From Aureimonas sp. AU12 (GTDB lineage Bacteria; Pseudomonadota; Alphaproteobacteria; Rhizobiales; Rhizobiaceae), in the NCBI RefSeq assembly GCF_001463705.1, contig NZ_BBWH01000041.1:1-61707 (forward strand): a stretch of 61,707 nucleotides of DNA, in the 5' to 3' direction. Shown in pieces: positions 8,182 through 18,556 of this stretch (position 1 is its first letter; each line of letters starts with the position of its first letter). Under the pieces are notes generated by a model. That model was not told where the DNA came from, ran no database searches, and saw only the letters and a program-made list of their open reading frames with translations. Both the position numbers and the translations under genes were made by a program.

Positions 8182-8442
8182 CTACCAGACGCGTCCGTAG
8201 CCCGAACCTGGCACGACGCCCCCGGGATACCAGGTGTCGTCGTAGAGCCGGGCGCGGCGATCGGCGTAGCGGGCCAGATCGATGCGCTGCAGGCAGGCCG
8301 CGAAAGCGTCCGTGCCGCGGCGGAACCCGTAACCGGCGCAGCGCGCCTCGTCCTGTCCGCGTCGCTCCTCGGGCGTGATCGTGGTGCAGGCCGTGAGCCC
8401 TGCCAGCGAAGCGAGGAGGACGAGACGGGGGAGGACGCGCAT
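8182..8442 (-). CDS. Small putative lipoprotein
   Basis: An 86-residue protein with a type II signal peptide: MRVLPRLVLLASLAGLTAC, where LTAC is a good lipobox. The mature part is short and has two further Cys residues (ARCAGYGF, AACLQR), possibly a disulfide pair, and a Tyr/Gly-rich C terminus. It belongs to no family I can name, though small lipoproteins of this shape are common in Hyphomicrobiales. It converges with the dehalogenase gene 34 bp away and lies just downstream of lolA on the same strand. LolA carries lipoproteins across the periplasm, but the link is only positional. The start is the ATG immediately before the signal peptide. Confidence 0.65.
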   Translation of the reverse strand: MRVLPRLVLLASLAGLTACTTITPEERRGQDEARCAGYGFRRGTDAFAACLQRIDLARYADRRARLYDDTWYPGGVVPGSGYGRVW

Positions 8443-8536
8443 CGGATCGCTCGAAGGTCTGAGGGAACGGTCCACCTTTAGATAGGCGTCGTGCCGCATC
8501 GTCCACTTGCGGGCGATCGGTGCGGCGCCTCTGACA

Positions 8537-9217
8537 TCAGCGCCTGCCGGTCTGGCCGGTGGCGATCGCCGAGTAGGGGATGGCGAAGAGGTCGTTGTCG
8601 ACGGAGACACCGTCCTGCACGTCGTAGACCATCACCGTCGTGTCCTTGCCCTGCGCGTCGCGGATCGTCCACTGGCGCAGATCGTAGGTCGAGGGATCGA
8701 ACATCATGGTGATCCGCGAATTGCCGAAGACCGACTTGTCGCCCATCACGATCGTGGTGAGGTCCGAGCTTTCCTTGACGCTCTGAATGTTGGCGGCTGA
8801 CAGATCGATGCGCTGGTCGAGCAGCAGCTTCAGCGGCGTCTTCGACAGGGGATAGAGGTCCCAGGTGTTGAGCTTGCGGTTGTTCACCGCGACTTGGCTG
8901 CCGTCGGAGATGACGCGCACCGGCGAGCCCTTGTAGTCGAAGCGGATCTTGCCGGGGCGCTCCATGAAGAACGAGCCCTCGGTCTGGTTTCCGGCGGCGT
9001 CGAACTGGACGAAGTTGCCCTTCATCGACTTCACCGCGGAGAAATGGTCGGCGACGCGCTGGGCCGTCGCGGCCGCCTGCGCATGGGCCGGCATCGGCGC
9101 CAGCACCGCCCCGGCCCCGATCGTGGCCGGCACGGCGAGCGCGGCTGCGCAGAGGGCTCCGGCGATCCGGCGGCGCAGGTTCGAACGGGCGCGTGTCGCG
9201 GTGGTGGGGCTGGTCAT
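8537..9217 (-). CDS. lolA: Outer-membrane lipoprotein carrier protein LolA
   Basis: A 226-residue periplasmic protein. It carries a long N-terminal signal region (basic start, hydrophobic core AGALCAAALAVPATIGAGAVLAP, cleavage near AHAQA), then the LolA fold: RVADHFSAVKSMKGNFVQFD, GSFFMERPGKIRFDYK, DNDLFAIP-type end. LolA accepts lipoproteins from the LolCDE complex and hands them to the outer membrane. I chose the ATG at 9217; the open frame runs further upstream, but that part is low-complexity and lacks homology. It lies 268 bp downstream of ftsK on the same strand, the usual alphaproteobacterial order. Confidence 0.9.
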   Translation of the reverse strand: MTSPTTATRARSNLRRRIAGALCAAALAVPATIGAGAVLAPMPAHAQAAATAQRVADHFSAVKSMKGNFVQFDAAGNQTEGSFFMERPGKIRFDYKGSPVRVISDGSQVAVNNRKLNTWDLYPLSKTPLKLLLDQRIDLSAANIQSVKESSDLTTIVMGDKSVFGNSRITMMFDPSTYDLRQWTIRDAQGKDTTVMVYDVQDGVSVDNDLFAIPYSAIATGQTGRR

Positions 9218-9485
9218 CGAAGATCCTCGCTGGCATCGCGCCGCCCACCTTGGGCGTGGTCGGCGCGTCTCGTGGGGGCCGCGCGGCTCGGCGTTCGGCA
9301 CGTGTCCCGGGTCTAGGACAGGGCTTCGGCGCGAATGCGGCGGCGGCCATCGCTTTCTCGTGAGATGGGACGCGGCCGGCGCTTCGAAAAGCCCGGCCGC
9401 CCTCATTTGCGATCCTTAGCGAGATGCTTTCAGTGATCGCCGGCGGGTCCCGCACTGCGGTCAGGCCACGGCCCGGCCTTGGCTG

Positions 9486-12400
9486 TCAGGCATTGTCCGT
9501 CGGCACCAAGATCTCGCGCTTGCCGGCGTGGTTGGCGGGGCCGACGATGCCCTCGCGCTCCATCCGCTCGATGATCGAGGCGGCGCGGTTGTAGCCGATC
9601 TGCAGGCGGCGCTGGACGTAGGAGGTCGAGGCCTTGCCGTCGCGCAGCACCACGGCCACCGCCTGGTCGTAGAGGTCGGCGCCCTCGTCGGTGCCGCCGG
9701 CCGCGCCGCCGTCCTTGGCGCCGGCTGCCGCCGCGCCGTCCTCGTCGTCGTCTTCCAGAATCGCGTCGAGATAGTCCGGCACGCCCTGCGCCTTGAGATG
9801 GCGCACCACCTCCTCGACCTCGGCATCGTCGACGAAGGGGCCGTGGACGCGCTGGATGCGACCGCCGCCGGCCATGAAGAGCATGTCGCCCATGCCGAGC
9901 AGCTGCTCGGCGCCCTGCTCCTGCAGGATGGTGCGGCTGTCGATCTTCGAGGTGACCTGGAAAGAGATGCGGGTCGGGAAGTTGGCCTTGATCGTGCCGG
10001 TGATGACGTCGACCGAGGGGCGCTGCGTCGCCATGATCACGTGGATGCCGGCGGCGCGCGCCATCTGCGCGAGGCGCTGGACGGTGCCTTCGATATCCTT
10101 GCCCGCGACCATCATCAGGTCGGCCATCTCGTCGATGATGACGACGATGTAGGGCAGCGGCTGGAGGTCGAACTCCTCCGACTCGAAGATCGGCTCGCCG
10201 CTCTCGCGATCGAAGCCCGTCTGCACGGTGCGCGAGATCGTCTCGCCGCGCTCGATGGCGGTGGCGACGCGCGAGTTGAAGCCGTCGATGTTGCGCACCC
10301 CCACCTTCGACATCTTGCGGTAGCGGTCCTCCATCTCGCGGACCGTCCACTTCAGAGCCACCACGGCCTTCTTCGGGTCGGTGACCACCGGCGAGAGAAG
10401 GTGCGGGATGCCGTCGTAGATCGAGAGTTCCAGCATCTTGGGGTCGATCATGATCATCCGGCACTCCGCCGGGGTCATCCGGTAAAGGAGCGACAGGATC
10501 ATCGTGTTGATCGACACCGACTTGCCCGAGCCGGTGGTGCCGGCCACAAGCAGATGCGGCATCTTGGCGAGATCGGCGATGACGGACTCGCCGCCGATCG
10601 TCTTGCCGAGCGCCAAGGCGAGCTTGGCCTTGGTGTTGGTGAAAGCCTCGGAAGCCAGCATCTCGCGGAAGTAGACGGTCTCGCGGCGCTGGTTCGGCAG
10701 TTCGATGCCGATGGCGTTCTTGCCGGGAATGACGGCGACGCGCGCGGCGATCGCCGACATCGAGCGGGCGATGTCGTCGGCGAGGCCGATGACGCGGCTC
10801 GACTTGATGCCGGGCGCGGGCTCGAGTTCGTAGAGGGTGACGACCGGGCCCGGCCGCACCTCGATGATCTCGCCCTTTACGCCGAAATCGTCGAGCACGC
10901 CTTCGAGGAGCCGCGCGTTCTCCTGGAGGATCTCGGGCGTCAGCGAGTTGTCGCGGTTGCGCGGGCGCGGCGGCGACAGGAGGTCGATCGGCGGCAGCTC
11001 GAACCGGGCGTTCATCTCGGGATGGCCGAGCTCGGCGAGCCGGGCGCGCGAGGACTGGCCGGACTGGGCATCGTTGCGCGAGGGGATCACGACGCGGGCC
11101 GGCGGCGAAGCGGGTTCATGACGGGCCGGGGCGACCGGGCGCATCGCCGGCTGCACGGGCGCGCGCATCGAGGGTGCGGCGGGTGGCGCGACCTGGGCCG
11201 GCGCGCGGACGATCTCGGGCTCCACCTTCCGCTTCAGACCGGGGAAGGCCACGATGTTGTTGGCGATGAAGCCGCGCCAGCCGCCGGTCTCCTCCTCGCC
11301 GCCGGATGCGGCCAGCCGCTCGCCGGGCGACCCGAGATGCTCGTCGGGTTCGTGCGCCGCGGCTTCGAGCGCGATCCGCTCCTCCAGCGTCGGGGCGTCC
11401 TCGTCGCCGAGATCGGGCCGGGCGCCGAACTCGTAAGGGTTGTCGTCGCCCTCTTCGGCCTCGAACGCGTCAGCGCGCCGGTCGGCGTCCTCGTCGTCGC
11501 GGTAATCCGTGGCATCGTCCATGGGGCCGTTGCCGTAGCCAGCCTCGTTCTGATCGCGCCCATCGTCGAAACGCTCGTCATCAAAACGCTCGTCGTCGAA
11601 GCGACCCTCGTCGTCGGCTGCCGCGCCGAAGGACGGATCGGACCGGCCGCTCGCGGCGGCCTCGCGGGCCTCGCGCTGCGACATCTTGTAGGAGCCGTTC
11701 CAGTCGGAGCGGCCGTGGCGAACGGTGGCGCGGCTGGTGTCGACGGTGCGACGCGGCACGGCGGCGGACTCGACCGGAGCGGCGGCGCGCGGCGCGGCCA
11801 CAGCGCGGCCCTCCGCAGCCAAGCCACGGGTGTTCGCCGTCGGCATGACGAAGGACGGCTCCTCCTGCGGATCGGGATCGGCCACCTCGAACGGATCGTC
11901 GAAATAGGGCGGCTGCACGACGCGGACCTCACGCGGCGCAGCGGCGGCTGCGGCGGCGGTCGGCGCTTGACGGGGATCGCGCATGCGCGGCTCGGGCGCG
12001 GGCGGCAGCAGCGGTGCGTCGGCGTCCCAAGTGCGGTGCGCGAACGGATCCTCGCGGCGGCGGCGCATCTCGGAGACGTCGCCGATCCGGCGCGCGACGG
12101 CCGAGCGGGCGGAGTAGGCCCAATGGCCGGCAATGCCGGCGAGAAGCTGGAGCCGACCGCCCTCGCGTTCGTCTTCCTCGTCGCCGTAGGCGGCAGCGCC
12201 TGCGGCCTTGGACCGGCTGGCGCTCAGCGGCATCGGCTCGGGCACCCGGCCGACGAGGCCGGCACCGTTGAGGATGCACCAGAGCGCCGGCAGGGCGAAG
12301 AGGACCGCGAGCACGAGGCCGAACGTGCCGGTGGGATAGGCGCCGGTGGCGAGCGCCGGGATCTTGAGGATGAGGTCGCCGGAGATGCCGCCGAGACCGA

Positions 12401-12794
12401 TCGGCAGCGGCCAGCCGGCGGGCGCCTCGATGGAGCCGAGCGCGGCGGCGGCGAGAATGAGCCCCCCCAGCGCCCACCAGGCGCGGCCGCCGGTGCGCCC
12501 GACGCGCCGTCCGGCGAAGAGCAGGATGCCGCGAATGGCGAGCACCAGCGGCAGCAGCACGGCGGCGAGGCCGAAGACCTGCATGCCGATGTCGGCCGCC
12601 ACCGCGCCGGCGCCGCCGGCCAGATTGCGCACGGGATTGCCGTTGGCATAGCTCAGCGACGGGTCGTCGATCGTCCAGGTGGCGAAGGCGAGCGCCAGCC
12701 AGCCGGCGGCCAGCACCAGCGCCGTGCCCAGCGCCAGGCGCGCCGGACGACTGAGAGCGCCCGTGGTTTCGTCCCTCGCGTCGATCGATGCCAT
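9486..12794 (-). CDS. ftsK: DNA translocase FtsK
   Basis: A protein of about 1,102 residues that pumps chromosomal DNA through the division septum and couples segregation to division. In order it has four N-terminal membrane segments (about residues 20-190), a long acidic and proline-rich linker (about 230-600), and the RecA-like motor with Walker A GTTGSGKS near 755 and Walker [13 protein letters not shown] near 885. A C-terminal winged-helix gamma domain (about 1035-1100) recognises KOPS sequences. The ATG at 12794 has AAGGG 7 nt upstream; the ATG two codons earlier is too close to it. Upstream, at 12957-12972, lies a perfect CtrA site, which would tie expression to the cell cycle. Confidence 0.95.
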   Translation of the reverse strand: MASIDARDETTGALSRPARLALGTALVLAAGWLALAFATWTIDDPSLSYANGNPVRNLAGGAGAVAADIGMQVFGLAAVLLPLVLAIRGILLFAGRRVGRTGGRAWWALGGLILAAAALGSIEAPAGWPLPIGLGGISGDLILKIPALATGAYPTGTFGLVLAVLFALPALWCILNGAGLVGRVPEPMPLSASRSKAAGAAAYGDEEDEREGGRLQLLAGIAGHWAYSARSAVARRIGDVSEMRRRREDPFAHRTWDADAPLLPPAPEPRMRDPRQAPTAAAAAAAPREVRVVQPPYFDDPFEVADPDPQEEPSFVMPTANTRGLAAEGRAVAAPRAAAPVESAAVPRRTVDTSRATVRHGRSDWNGSYKMSQREAREAAASGRSDPSFGAAADDEGRFDDERFDDERFDDGRDQNEAGYGNGPMDDATDYRDDEDADRRADAFEAEEGDDNPYEFGARPDLGDEDAPTLEERIALEAAAHEPDEHLGSPGERLAASGGEEETGGWRGFIANNIVAFPGLKRKVEPEIVRAPAQVAPPAAPSMRAPVQPAMRPVAPARHEPASPPARVVIPSRNDAQSGQSSRARLAELGHPEMNARFELPPIDLLSPPRPRNRDNSLTPEILQENARLLEGVLDDFGVKGEIIEVRPGPVVTLYELEPAPGIKSSRVIGLADDIARSMSAIAARVAVIPGKNAIGIELPNQRRETVYFREMLASEAFTNTKAKLALALGKTIGGESVIADLAKMPHLLVAGTTGSGKSVSINTMILSLLYRMTPAECRMIMIDPKMLELSIYDGIPHLLSPVVTDPKKAVVALKWTVREMEDRYRKMSKVGVRNIDGFNSRVATAIERGETISRTVQTGFDRESGEPIFESEEFDLQPLPYIVVIIDEMADLMMVAGKDIEGTVQRLAQMARAAGIHVIMATQRPSVDVITGTIKANFPTRISFQVTSKIDSRTILQEQGAEQLLGMGDMLFMAGGGRIQRVHGPFVDDAEVEEVVRHLKAQGVPDYLDAILEDDDEDGAAAAGAKDGGAAGGTDEGADLYDQAVAVVLRDGKASTSYVQRRLQIGYNRAASIIERMEREGIVGPANHAGKREILVPTDNA

Positions 12795-12800
12795 CGTCAT

Positions 12801-13154
12801 GCCCTTAAGCCCTAAAAGCTTTGCGGGCGCGCAGGCCGCCCGCCCGTTGGTCTGATTCGCAGCGCCGACGCGGGCGGCCCCGCCCCTCCCGAAGGAGAGG
12901 CCGGCCGCTCGACCATCACGTCGTGGTGCGTTGCGTCGAACGGTAAACGAAGCTGGTTAAGGCGCCTTTAACCCTGACCCTGCGGACGGGTTCGGCAGGG
13001 CGCGCCTCCACCGCGAAACGGACCGGGAACGACTTGCCGCACACGGCGAGTTCAACGCCCGATCGGGAACCCCGACGGCCCCCGGCGCGTCGTTTCGCCA
13101 GACGCGTTGAGCTGTCACGTGCTGCGCGTGGCGGGCTCGAAAAGGAGAGATATC
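12801..13154. other. Divergent intergenic region between ftsK and the acetyltransferase gene
   Basis: These 354 bp separate ftsK (minus) from a small acetyltransferase gene (plus). I see no gene in them. They hold the CtrA site at 12957-12972, a GANTC (CcrM-type) methylation site at 12854-12858, and presumably both promoters. Confidence 0.6.
12957..12972. promoter_or_regulatory. Perfect CtrA-binding site, readable on both strands
   Basis: The sequence TTAAGGCGCCTTTAAC is an exact TTAA-N7-TTAAC CtrA box. Because GGTTAA and TTAACC flank a GGCGCC centre, the reverse strand also reads TTAA-N7-TTAAC. It lies 163 bp upstream of the ftsK start and 183 bp upstream of the acetyltransferase start. CtrA is the master cell-cycle regulator of alphaproteobacteria. 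The match is direct; regulation of ftsK is inferred. Confidence 0.65.
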
Positions 13155-13466
13155 ATGGACATCGTTCGCGAGGATCGCGGTCGCGGCGGCCGATTCATTG
13201 CCGGCGAAGGCGAAAACCAGGCCGAGATGACCTATTCGCCGGCGGGCCTGCAGGACGCGCTGGTCTTCGACCACACCTTCGTGCCCGAGAGCCTGCGCGG
13301 CCAAGGCATCGCCGAGAAGCTGGTGGAAGCAGGCGTCACGTACGCCCGGGCACAGGGGCTGAAGGTGGTGCCGGCCTGCTCCTACGTACGCCGGCTCTTC
13401 GAGCGCCATCCCGAGCGCTATGCCGACATCTCGGTGCGCGAGAAGAAGCCGTTCGGACGGATCTGA
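13155..13466 (+). CDS. Small GNAT-type N-acetyltransferase (YjdJ-like)
   Basis: A 103-residue single-domain protein of the short GNAT group (Acetyltransf_CG). The acetyl-CoA binding loop appears as VPESLRGQGIAEKLVEAGVTYARAQGLKVVPACSYVRRLFERHPE, with the R-G-Q-G-I-A core at about residues 53-58. It lacks the N-terminal part of full-length GNATs, as is normal for this group. The substrate is unknown. AAGGAG lies upstream of the ATG at 13155. It is divergent from ftsK and converges with amtB across a strong bidirectional terminator. Whether the upstream CtrA site also serves this gene is open. Confidence 0.8.
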   Translation: MDIVREDRGRGGRFIAGEGENQAEMTYSPAGLQDALVFDHTFVPESLRGQGIAEKLVEAGVTYARAQGLKVVPACSYVRRLFERHPERYADISVREKKPFGRI

Positions 13467-13508
13467 CGGCTCGATCGCGGCCCGGCATCGCTCGGCGCGG
13501 AAACGGAA

Positions 13509-13538
13509 AAAGGCAGGCGGATCGCTCCGCCTGCCTTT
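13509..13538. terminator. Bidirectional terminator between the acetyltransferase and amtB genes
   Basis: Arms 13509-13521 (AAAGGCAGGCGGA) and 13526-13538 are perfect 13-bp complements around a TCGC loop. A/T runs flank both sides (AAAA before, TTTCGTT after). It sits between two convergent genes. Confidence 0.85.
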
Positions 13539-13567
13539 CGTTCAAGTCCTGATCGCTCAAGCGCGCA

Positions 13568-14944
13568 TCAAGAGTGGTAGGCGACCTCGCCGTGCGAGGT
13601 GAGATCGAGACCCTCGCGCTCGGCCTCGACGCTCGGCCGCAGGCCGATGACGACGTCGACGATCTTGTAGGCGATGAACGCCACGACGCCGGACCAGAGA
13701 ACGGTGACGCCGATGCCCCAGATCTGGGTGACGGTCTGCGCGGCCATGGCGTAGTCCGCGCCGGCCGCCGCACCCGTGCCGCCGAGCGAAGGCGCGGTGA
13801 AGATGCCGGTACCGACGGCGCCGATGATGCCGCCGATGCCGTGGATGCCGAAGACGTCGAGCGAGTCGTCGTAACCGGCCTTGGGCTTCACGACAGCCAC
13901 GAAGAAGTAGCAGACGCCCGAGGCGATGGCGCCGAGCACGATCGCACCCACCGGACCGACCGTACCGGCCGCCGGGGTGACGGCGACGAGACCGGCCACG
14001 AGGCCGGACGCGGCGCCGAGCATCGAGGCCTTGCCACGGGCGAAGGTCTCGATGAGGCCCCAGGCGACGATGGCGCCGGCGGTGGCGGTGAAGGTGTTCA
14101 TCATGGCGAGCGCGGCGCCGCCGTTGGCTTCGAGGTTGGAGCCGGCGTTGAAGCCGAACCAGCCGACCCAGAGGATCGAGGCGCCGACCATGGTCAGCGT
14201 CATCGAGTGCGGGGCCATGTTGTCACGGCCCAGACCCGCCCGCTTGCCGACGAGGAAGGCGCCGATGAGCGCGGCGATGCCGGCATTGATGTGGACGACC
14301 GTGCCGCCGGCGAAGTCGAGCGCGCCCCAGCCGAAGATCAGGCCGTTGGCGTCCCACACCATGTGCGCGATCGGGAAGTAGGCGAAGGTCACCCACAGGA
14401 TCGTGAACAGGATCACCGCCGAGAACTTGATGCGCTCGGCGAAGGCACCGACGATCAGCGCCGGCGTGATGCAGGCGAAGGTCATCTGGAAGGCGATGAA
14501 GACGTATTCGGGAATGACCACGCCCTTGGTGAAGGTCGCCGACATCGAGGACGCGTCGACGCCCGAGAGGAAGACCTTCGCAAGGCCGCCCCAGTAGGGG
14601 CTCGTCGAGCCGCCGAAGGCCATCGAGTAGCCGTAGAGGACGTACATGATGATCACCACGGCGGTGATCATGGTGCACTGCATGAGCACCGACAGCATGT
14701 TCTTGGCGCGCACGAGGCCGCCGTAGAACAGCGCGAGGCCGGGGATGATCATGAACAGCACGAGCGCCGTGGAGATGAGCATCCAGGCGACGTCGCCCTT
14801 GTCCATCGCATCGGCGACCACCGCGACGGCATCGGCCGGTACGGCTTCGGGCGCCGGCGCGATGCCGGTGTCCTGGGCGAAGGCCGCGGCGGCGAACAGC
14901 GCGTTCGCGGCGAAGGCCGGGGTCAATGTCTTCAGAAGACGCAT
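13568..14944 (-). CDS. amtB: Ammonium transporter
   Basis: A 458-residue Amt protein with a cleavable signal peptide (AANALFAAAAFAQD) and eleven membrane segments. Family signatures include DKGDVAWMLISTALVLFMIIPGLALFYGGLVR, the pore His in FPIAHMVW and in DFAGGTVVHINAG, and FGIHGIGG near the C terminus. It imports ammonium across the inner membrane. It follows glnK with 17 bp between them, the classical glnK-amtB operon, in which GlnK docks on AmtB to block it when nitrogen is ample. Transcription probably starts from the sigma-54 type promoter upstream of glnK. The start is the ATG at 14944; only a distant GAGGGG serves as ribosome site. Confidence 0.96.
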   Translation of the reverse strand: MRLLKTLTPAFAANALFAAAAFAQDTGIAPAPEAVPADAVAVVADAMDKGDVAWMLISTALVLFMIIPGLALFYGGLVRAKNMLSVLMQCTMITAVVIIMYVLYGYSMAFGGSTSPYWGGLAKVFLSGVDASSMSATFTKGVVIPEYVFIAFQMTFACITPALIVGAFAERIKFSAVILFTILWVTFAYFPIAHMVWDANGLIFGWGALDFAGGTVVHINAGIAALIGAFLVGKRAGLGRDNMAPHSMTLTMVGASILWVGWFGFNAGSNLEANGGAALAMMNTFTATAGAIVAWGLIETFARGKASMLGAASGLVAGLVAVTPAAGTVGPVGAIVLGAIASGVCYFFVAVVKPKAGYDDSLDVFGIHGIGGIIGAVGTGIFTAPSLGGTGAAAGADYAMAAQTVTQIWGIGVTVLWSGVVAFIAYKIVDVVIGLRPSVEAEREGLDLTSHGEVAYHS

Positions 14945-14961
14945 GATGATCTCGTATCCCC

Positions 14962-15480
<519 letters not shown>

Positions 15481-15539
15481 TCAGTCGCCAAGGTGCCGAC
15501 ATCGATCGGGCGCCTCATTAAACGGCATTTGCCTTTTTT

Positions 15540-16421
15540 TTATGCCGTCTCGCCAGGCTTCGAGCGGCGCGGACGGATCAGGCCCTCTTGCGCCACCGAG
15601 GCGACGAGCACGCCGGCCTCGTCGAAGAGCGAGCCGCGGGTGAGCCCGCGCCCGCCCGACGAACTCGGGCTGTCCTGCGCGTAGAGCAGCCATTGCGACA
15701 CCCGCACCGGCCGGTGAAACCACATGGCGTGGTCGAGGCTCGCCGCCTGGATGCGGGCGTCGAAGACCGAGAGTCCGTGGGCGAAGAGCGAGGTGTCGAG
15801 GAGCGTCATGTCCGAGAGATAGGCCAGCGCCGCGGCGTTGAGCGCGGGGTCGTCGCCGATCTCGCCGAGGACGCGCACCCAGATGCGCTGCTCGGGCGCC
15901 AGCTTGGCGTCGGTGAAGTAGTGCTCGGTCGAGACGGGGCGGAATTCGATCGGGCGCGGGCGCGTCCAGTAGCGCCGGATCGCCTCGGGCGCCCGCGCCA
16001 GGATCTCGACTGTGAGCGCCTCGCCCGAGGGCAGCGCGTCGGGGCCGGGCACGTCGGGCCGCGTGATCTGGTGGTCGAGCCCCTCCTCAAAGCGCTGGAA
16101 CGAGGCCGAGAGCGTGAAGATCGCCGCCCCGTGCTGGATGGCGACGACGATGCGCGTGGTAAAGGAGCCGCCGTCGCGGATGCGCCGCACCTCGTAGATC
16201 ACGGGAACGCCGGGATCGCCGGGCCGCACGAAGTAGCCGTGCAGCGAATGCACCGGCCGATCCGCCGGCACCGTGCGCTGCGCGGCGATGAGCGCCTGCG
16301 CGATCACCTGCCCGCCGAAGATGCGCTGCCAGCCGACATCCGGGCTGGTGCCGCGATAGAGGTTTTCCTCCAGGCGCTCCAGATCGAGGGTTTCGAGAAG
16401 GCCGGCCACGCTGTCGTTCAT
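15540..16421 (-). CDS. tesB: Acyl-CoA thioesterase II
   Basis: A 293-residue double-hotdog thioesterase. Typical blocks are LDLERLEENLYRGTSPDVGWQRIFGGQVIAQAL at the start, VHSLHGYFVRPGDPGVPVIYEV, and the C-terminal LDHAMWFHRPVRVSQWLLYAQDSPSSSGGRGL with the active-site region (Asp of LDHAMWFH, Ser/Thr and Gln). It hydrolyses medium- and long-chain acyl-CoA. It follows the order glnK-amtB, tesB, ubiH-like seen in other Hyphomicrobiales, and is divergent from the UbiH-like gene. A 7-bp inverted repeat (ACGGCAT/ATGCCGT) with an A/T-rich loop lies at its 3' end near 15523-15548 and may be its terminator. Confidence 0.93.
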   Translation of the reverse strand: MNDSVAGLLETLDLERLEENLYRGTSPDVGWQRIFGGQVIAQALIAAQRTVPADRPVHSLHGYFVRPGDPGVPVIYEVRRIRDGGSFTTRIVVAIQHGAAIFTLSASFQRFEEGLDHQITRPDVPGPDALPSGEALTVEILARAPEAIRRYWTRPRPIEFRPVSTEHYFTDAKLAPEQRIWVRVLGEIGDDPALNAAALAYLSDMTLLDTSLFAHGLSVFDARIQAASLDHAMWFHRPVRVSQWLLYAQDSPSSSGGRGLTRGSLFDEAGVLVASVAQEGLIRPRRSKPGETA

Positions 16422-16651
16422 CGATGATGCTTCCCGTTCGGCCCGGCCACGCCCCTTGGCGAAGTGGGTGGCTCCTGACCTTAACTGTCCGCTCGCACGC
16501 CGTCCGGCAAGGCGCCGCAGGCCAGCGCATGCGCGGCGCGCACCCTGTGCAAGGCGGGTTGCAGTCTCTAGATGCAGGTCATCACGATTCCCAGGCGCGT
16601 GGGAGGCCGAGAGGCCCGGCGCGGCGCACCGACCCGAACGGAAGATCCACG

Positions 16652-17911
16652 ATGTCCGACGCCTCCTTCCAGGATCATCAGGCCGGGCCCGGCTTGGCCC
16701 GCACCGACATCGTCGTCGCGGGCGCCGGCTATGTCGGGCTGTCCGTCGCGGTGGCGATCAAGCAGGCGGCGCCTGGCCTGATCCTCACCGTGGTCGACGC
16801 CGCGCCCGAGGATGTCTGGCGGCGCGACGGGCGGGCCTCGGCGGTGGCCGCGGCGGCCGTGCGCATGCTTGACGAACTCGGCGTCTGGAGCGAGATCCGC
16901 GACGAGGCCGAACCGATCCGCGAGATGATCGTCACCGATTCGCGCGCCGGCGATCCCGTGCGCCCGGTGTTCCTGACCTTTGGCGGCGAGGCCGAGCCGG
17001 GCGAGCCCTTCGCCCACATGGTGCCGAACGTCGCGCTCAACGGCGCGTTGCGCGCCCGCGCGGCCGCGCTCGGCATCACCATCCGCTCCGGCACCGCCGT
17101 CACCGCCATCGAGGAGCGCCCGGTCGGCCTCGCGGTGCACTTAAGCGAAGAGATCATCGAGACACGGCTTCTCGTCGCCGCCGATGGCGTCAAGTCGGCG
17201 ATCCGCGACATGGCGGGCATCCGCACCGTGCATCAGGACTACGGCCAGTCCGGGATCGTGGCCACCGTGCGCCACGAGCGCCCGCACAACGGGCGCGCCG
17301 AGGAGCATTTCCTGCCCGCCGGCCCCTTCGCCATCCTGCCCTTGAAGAACAACCGGTCCTCGCTCGTCTGGACCGAATCGACCGGCGAGGCCGAGCGCCT
17401 GCTGCGCGCCGACGAGATGGTGTTCGAACTGGAGCTCGAGCAGCGCTTCGGCCTCAAGCTCGGCAAGATCGAGGTCGAGGGCAAGCCGCGGGCCTTCCCG
17501 CTCGGCCTGACGCTGGCGCGCGATTTCGTGCGCCCGCGCATCGCGCTGGCCGGCGACGCCGCGCACGGCATCCACCCGATCGCCGGACAGGGCCTCAATC
17601 TGGGCTTCAAGGACGCAGCGGCCCTCGCCGAGGTCGTGGTGGACGCCGCCCGCCTCGGGCTCGACATCGGTGCGCTTGACGTTCTCGAGCGTTACGGCCG
17701 CTGGCGCCGCTTCGACACGGTGCAGATGGGCATCACCACCGACCTCCTGAATCGCCTCTTCTCCAACGACAACGCGCTGCTGCGCGGCATCCGCTCCTTC
17801 GGCCTGTCGCTCGTCGATCGCGCGCCGTTTGCCAAGGCCCATTTCATCAAGCAGGCGTCGGGCCTGACCAGCGGGCCCTCCCCACGCCTCCTGAAGGGAG
17901 AGCCGATCTGA
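16652..17911 (+). CDS. UbiH/UbiF/Coq6-type FAD-dependent hydroxylase
   Basis: A 419-residue flavoprotein monooxygenase of the ubiquinone-ring hydroxylase family. It has an N-terminal Rossmann motif VVAGAGYVGLSVAVAI (normal form GxGxxG, here GAGYVG), the mid-protein LVAADGVKSAIRDMAGI (DG motif) and the FAD-binding GDAAHGIHPIAGQGLNLGFKDAAALAEVV near residue 300. The family adds hydroxyl groups to the quinone ring with O2 and NAD(P)H. Which position is hydroxylated cannot be told. The ATG at 16652 follows GGAAGATCCACG. It is divergent from tesB and lies about 216 bp before the sulfur operon. Confidence 0.9.
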   Translation: MSDASFQDHQAGPGLARTDIVVAGAGYVGLSVAVAIKQAAPGLILTVVDAAPEDVWRRDGRASAVAAAAVRMLDELGVWSEIRDEAEPIREMIVTDSRAGDPVRPVFLTFGGEAEPGEPFAHMVPNVALNGALRARAAALGITIRSGTAVTAIEERPVGLAVHLSEEIIETRLLVAADGVKSAIRDMAGIRTVHQDYGQSGIVATVRHERPHNGRAEEHFLPAGPFAILPLKNNRSSLVWTESTGEAERLLRADEMVFELELEQRFGLKLGKIEVEGKPRAFPLGLTLARDFVRPRIALAGDAAHGIHPIAGQGLNLGFKDAAALAEVVVDAARLGLDIGALDVLERYGRWRRFDTVQMGITTDLLNRLFSNDNALLRGIRSFGLSLVDRAPFAKAHFIKQASGLTSGPSPRLLKGEPI

Positions 17912-18127
17912 GGAGCCCCGCGCCCCGCCGGTTGCGCCGGGAGCGCGGGACGGGGCAAAATCATCCGCTGCGGGGCTCGGCTTTGGAACAGGCGTCGGCG
18001 CAACCCATCTGGCGTTGGCCTATTTAGAACCTGTACAAGCGCTCGCAGCACCGAACACGACGGGGCGGCGGGCATTCGGCATGGGTCGGATCGCTCGGCC
18101 GGCGGGCACGAGGGGACCGAACGCAGC

Positions 18128-18466
18128 ATGGCAACCGACGTCAAGGCGAACGCGAAGACCAAGGGACCGAAGCTCCCGGTGATCATGACCGCCAACGACC
18201 TCCTCGACGGCGAAGTCGTGTTCCTGACGCGCGAGGGCTGGAGCTTCGATCCGCACGCAGCGCTCATCGCCGACGACGCCGAGACCGCCGCCTGGATGGA
18301 AGAGGAAGGCCGGGCCGGCTTCAAGGCCAACCGGATCGTCGATCCCTACCTGGTGCCGGTTGAACGCGCGGCGGATGGATTTCCGGTGGCTTCGCACTTT
18401 CGCGAGGCGATCCGGCAGAAGGGGCCGACGGTGCTCCCGCAATACGGCAAGCAGGCGGATTTCTGA
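18128..18466 (+). CDS. DUF2849 domain protein, first gene of the sulfite reduction operon
   Basis: A 112-residue protein of the DUF2849 family. These proteins are regularly encoded directly upstream of cysI in alphaproteobacteria and are of unknown biochemical role. The conserved part is KLPVIMTANDLLDGEVVFLTREGWSF and the end block FREAIRQKGPTVLPQYG. No membrane segment or signal peptide is seen. It precedes cysI by 90 bp, so it is probably cotranscribed. The 216-bp gap before it must hold the operon promoter, but I see no clear consensus. A role as accessory factor or electron-transfer partner of CysI is a guess from linkage. Confidence 0.82.
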   Translation: MATDVKANAKTKGPKLPVIMTANDLLDGEVVFLTREGWSFDPHAALIADDAETAAWMEEEGRAGFKANRIVDPYLVPVERAADGFPVASHFREAIRQKGPTVLPQYGKQADF

Positions 18467-18556
18467 CCATATTCGGCTGGGGACGCGGCGGACGCGCCGC
18501 CCCCCGATGACAGGTGCGACGCCGGGCTGAAGGCGGCGCGAGGCAAGGACGACGAG

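Noticed and set aside
9528-12815. Plus-strand open frame of 1,095 codons opposite ftsK
   Set aside because: Antisense shadow of ftsK produced by GC-rich third positions; protein is His/Arg/Asp/Gly-rich without motifs.
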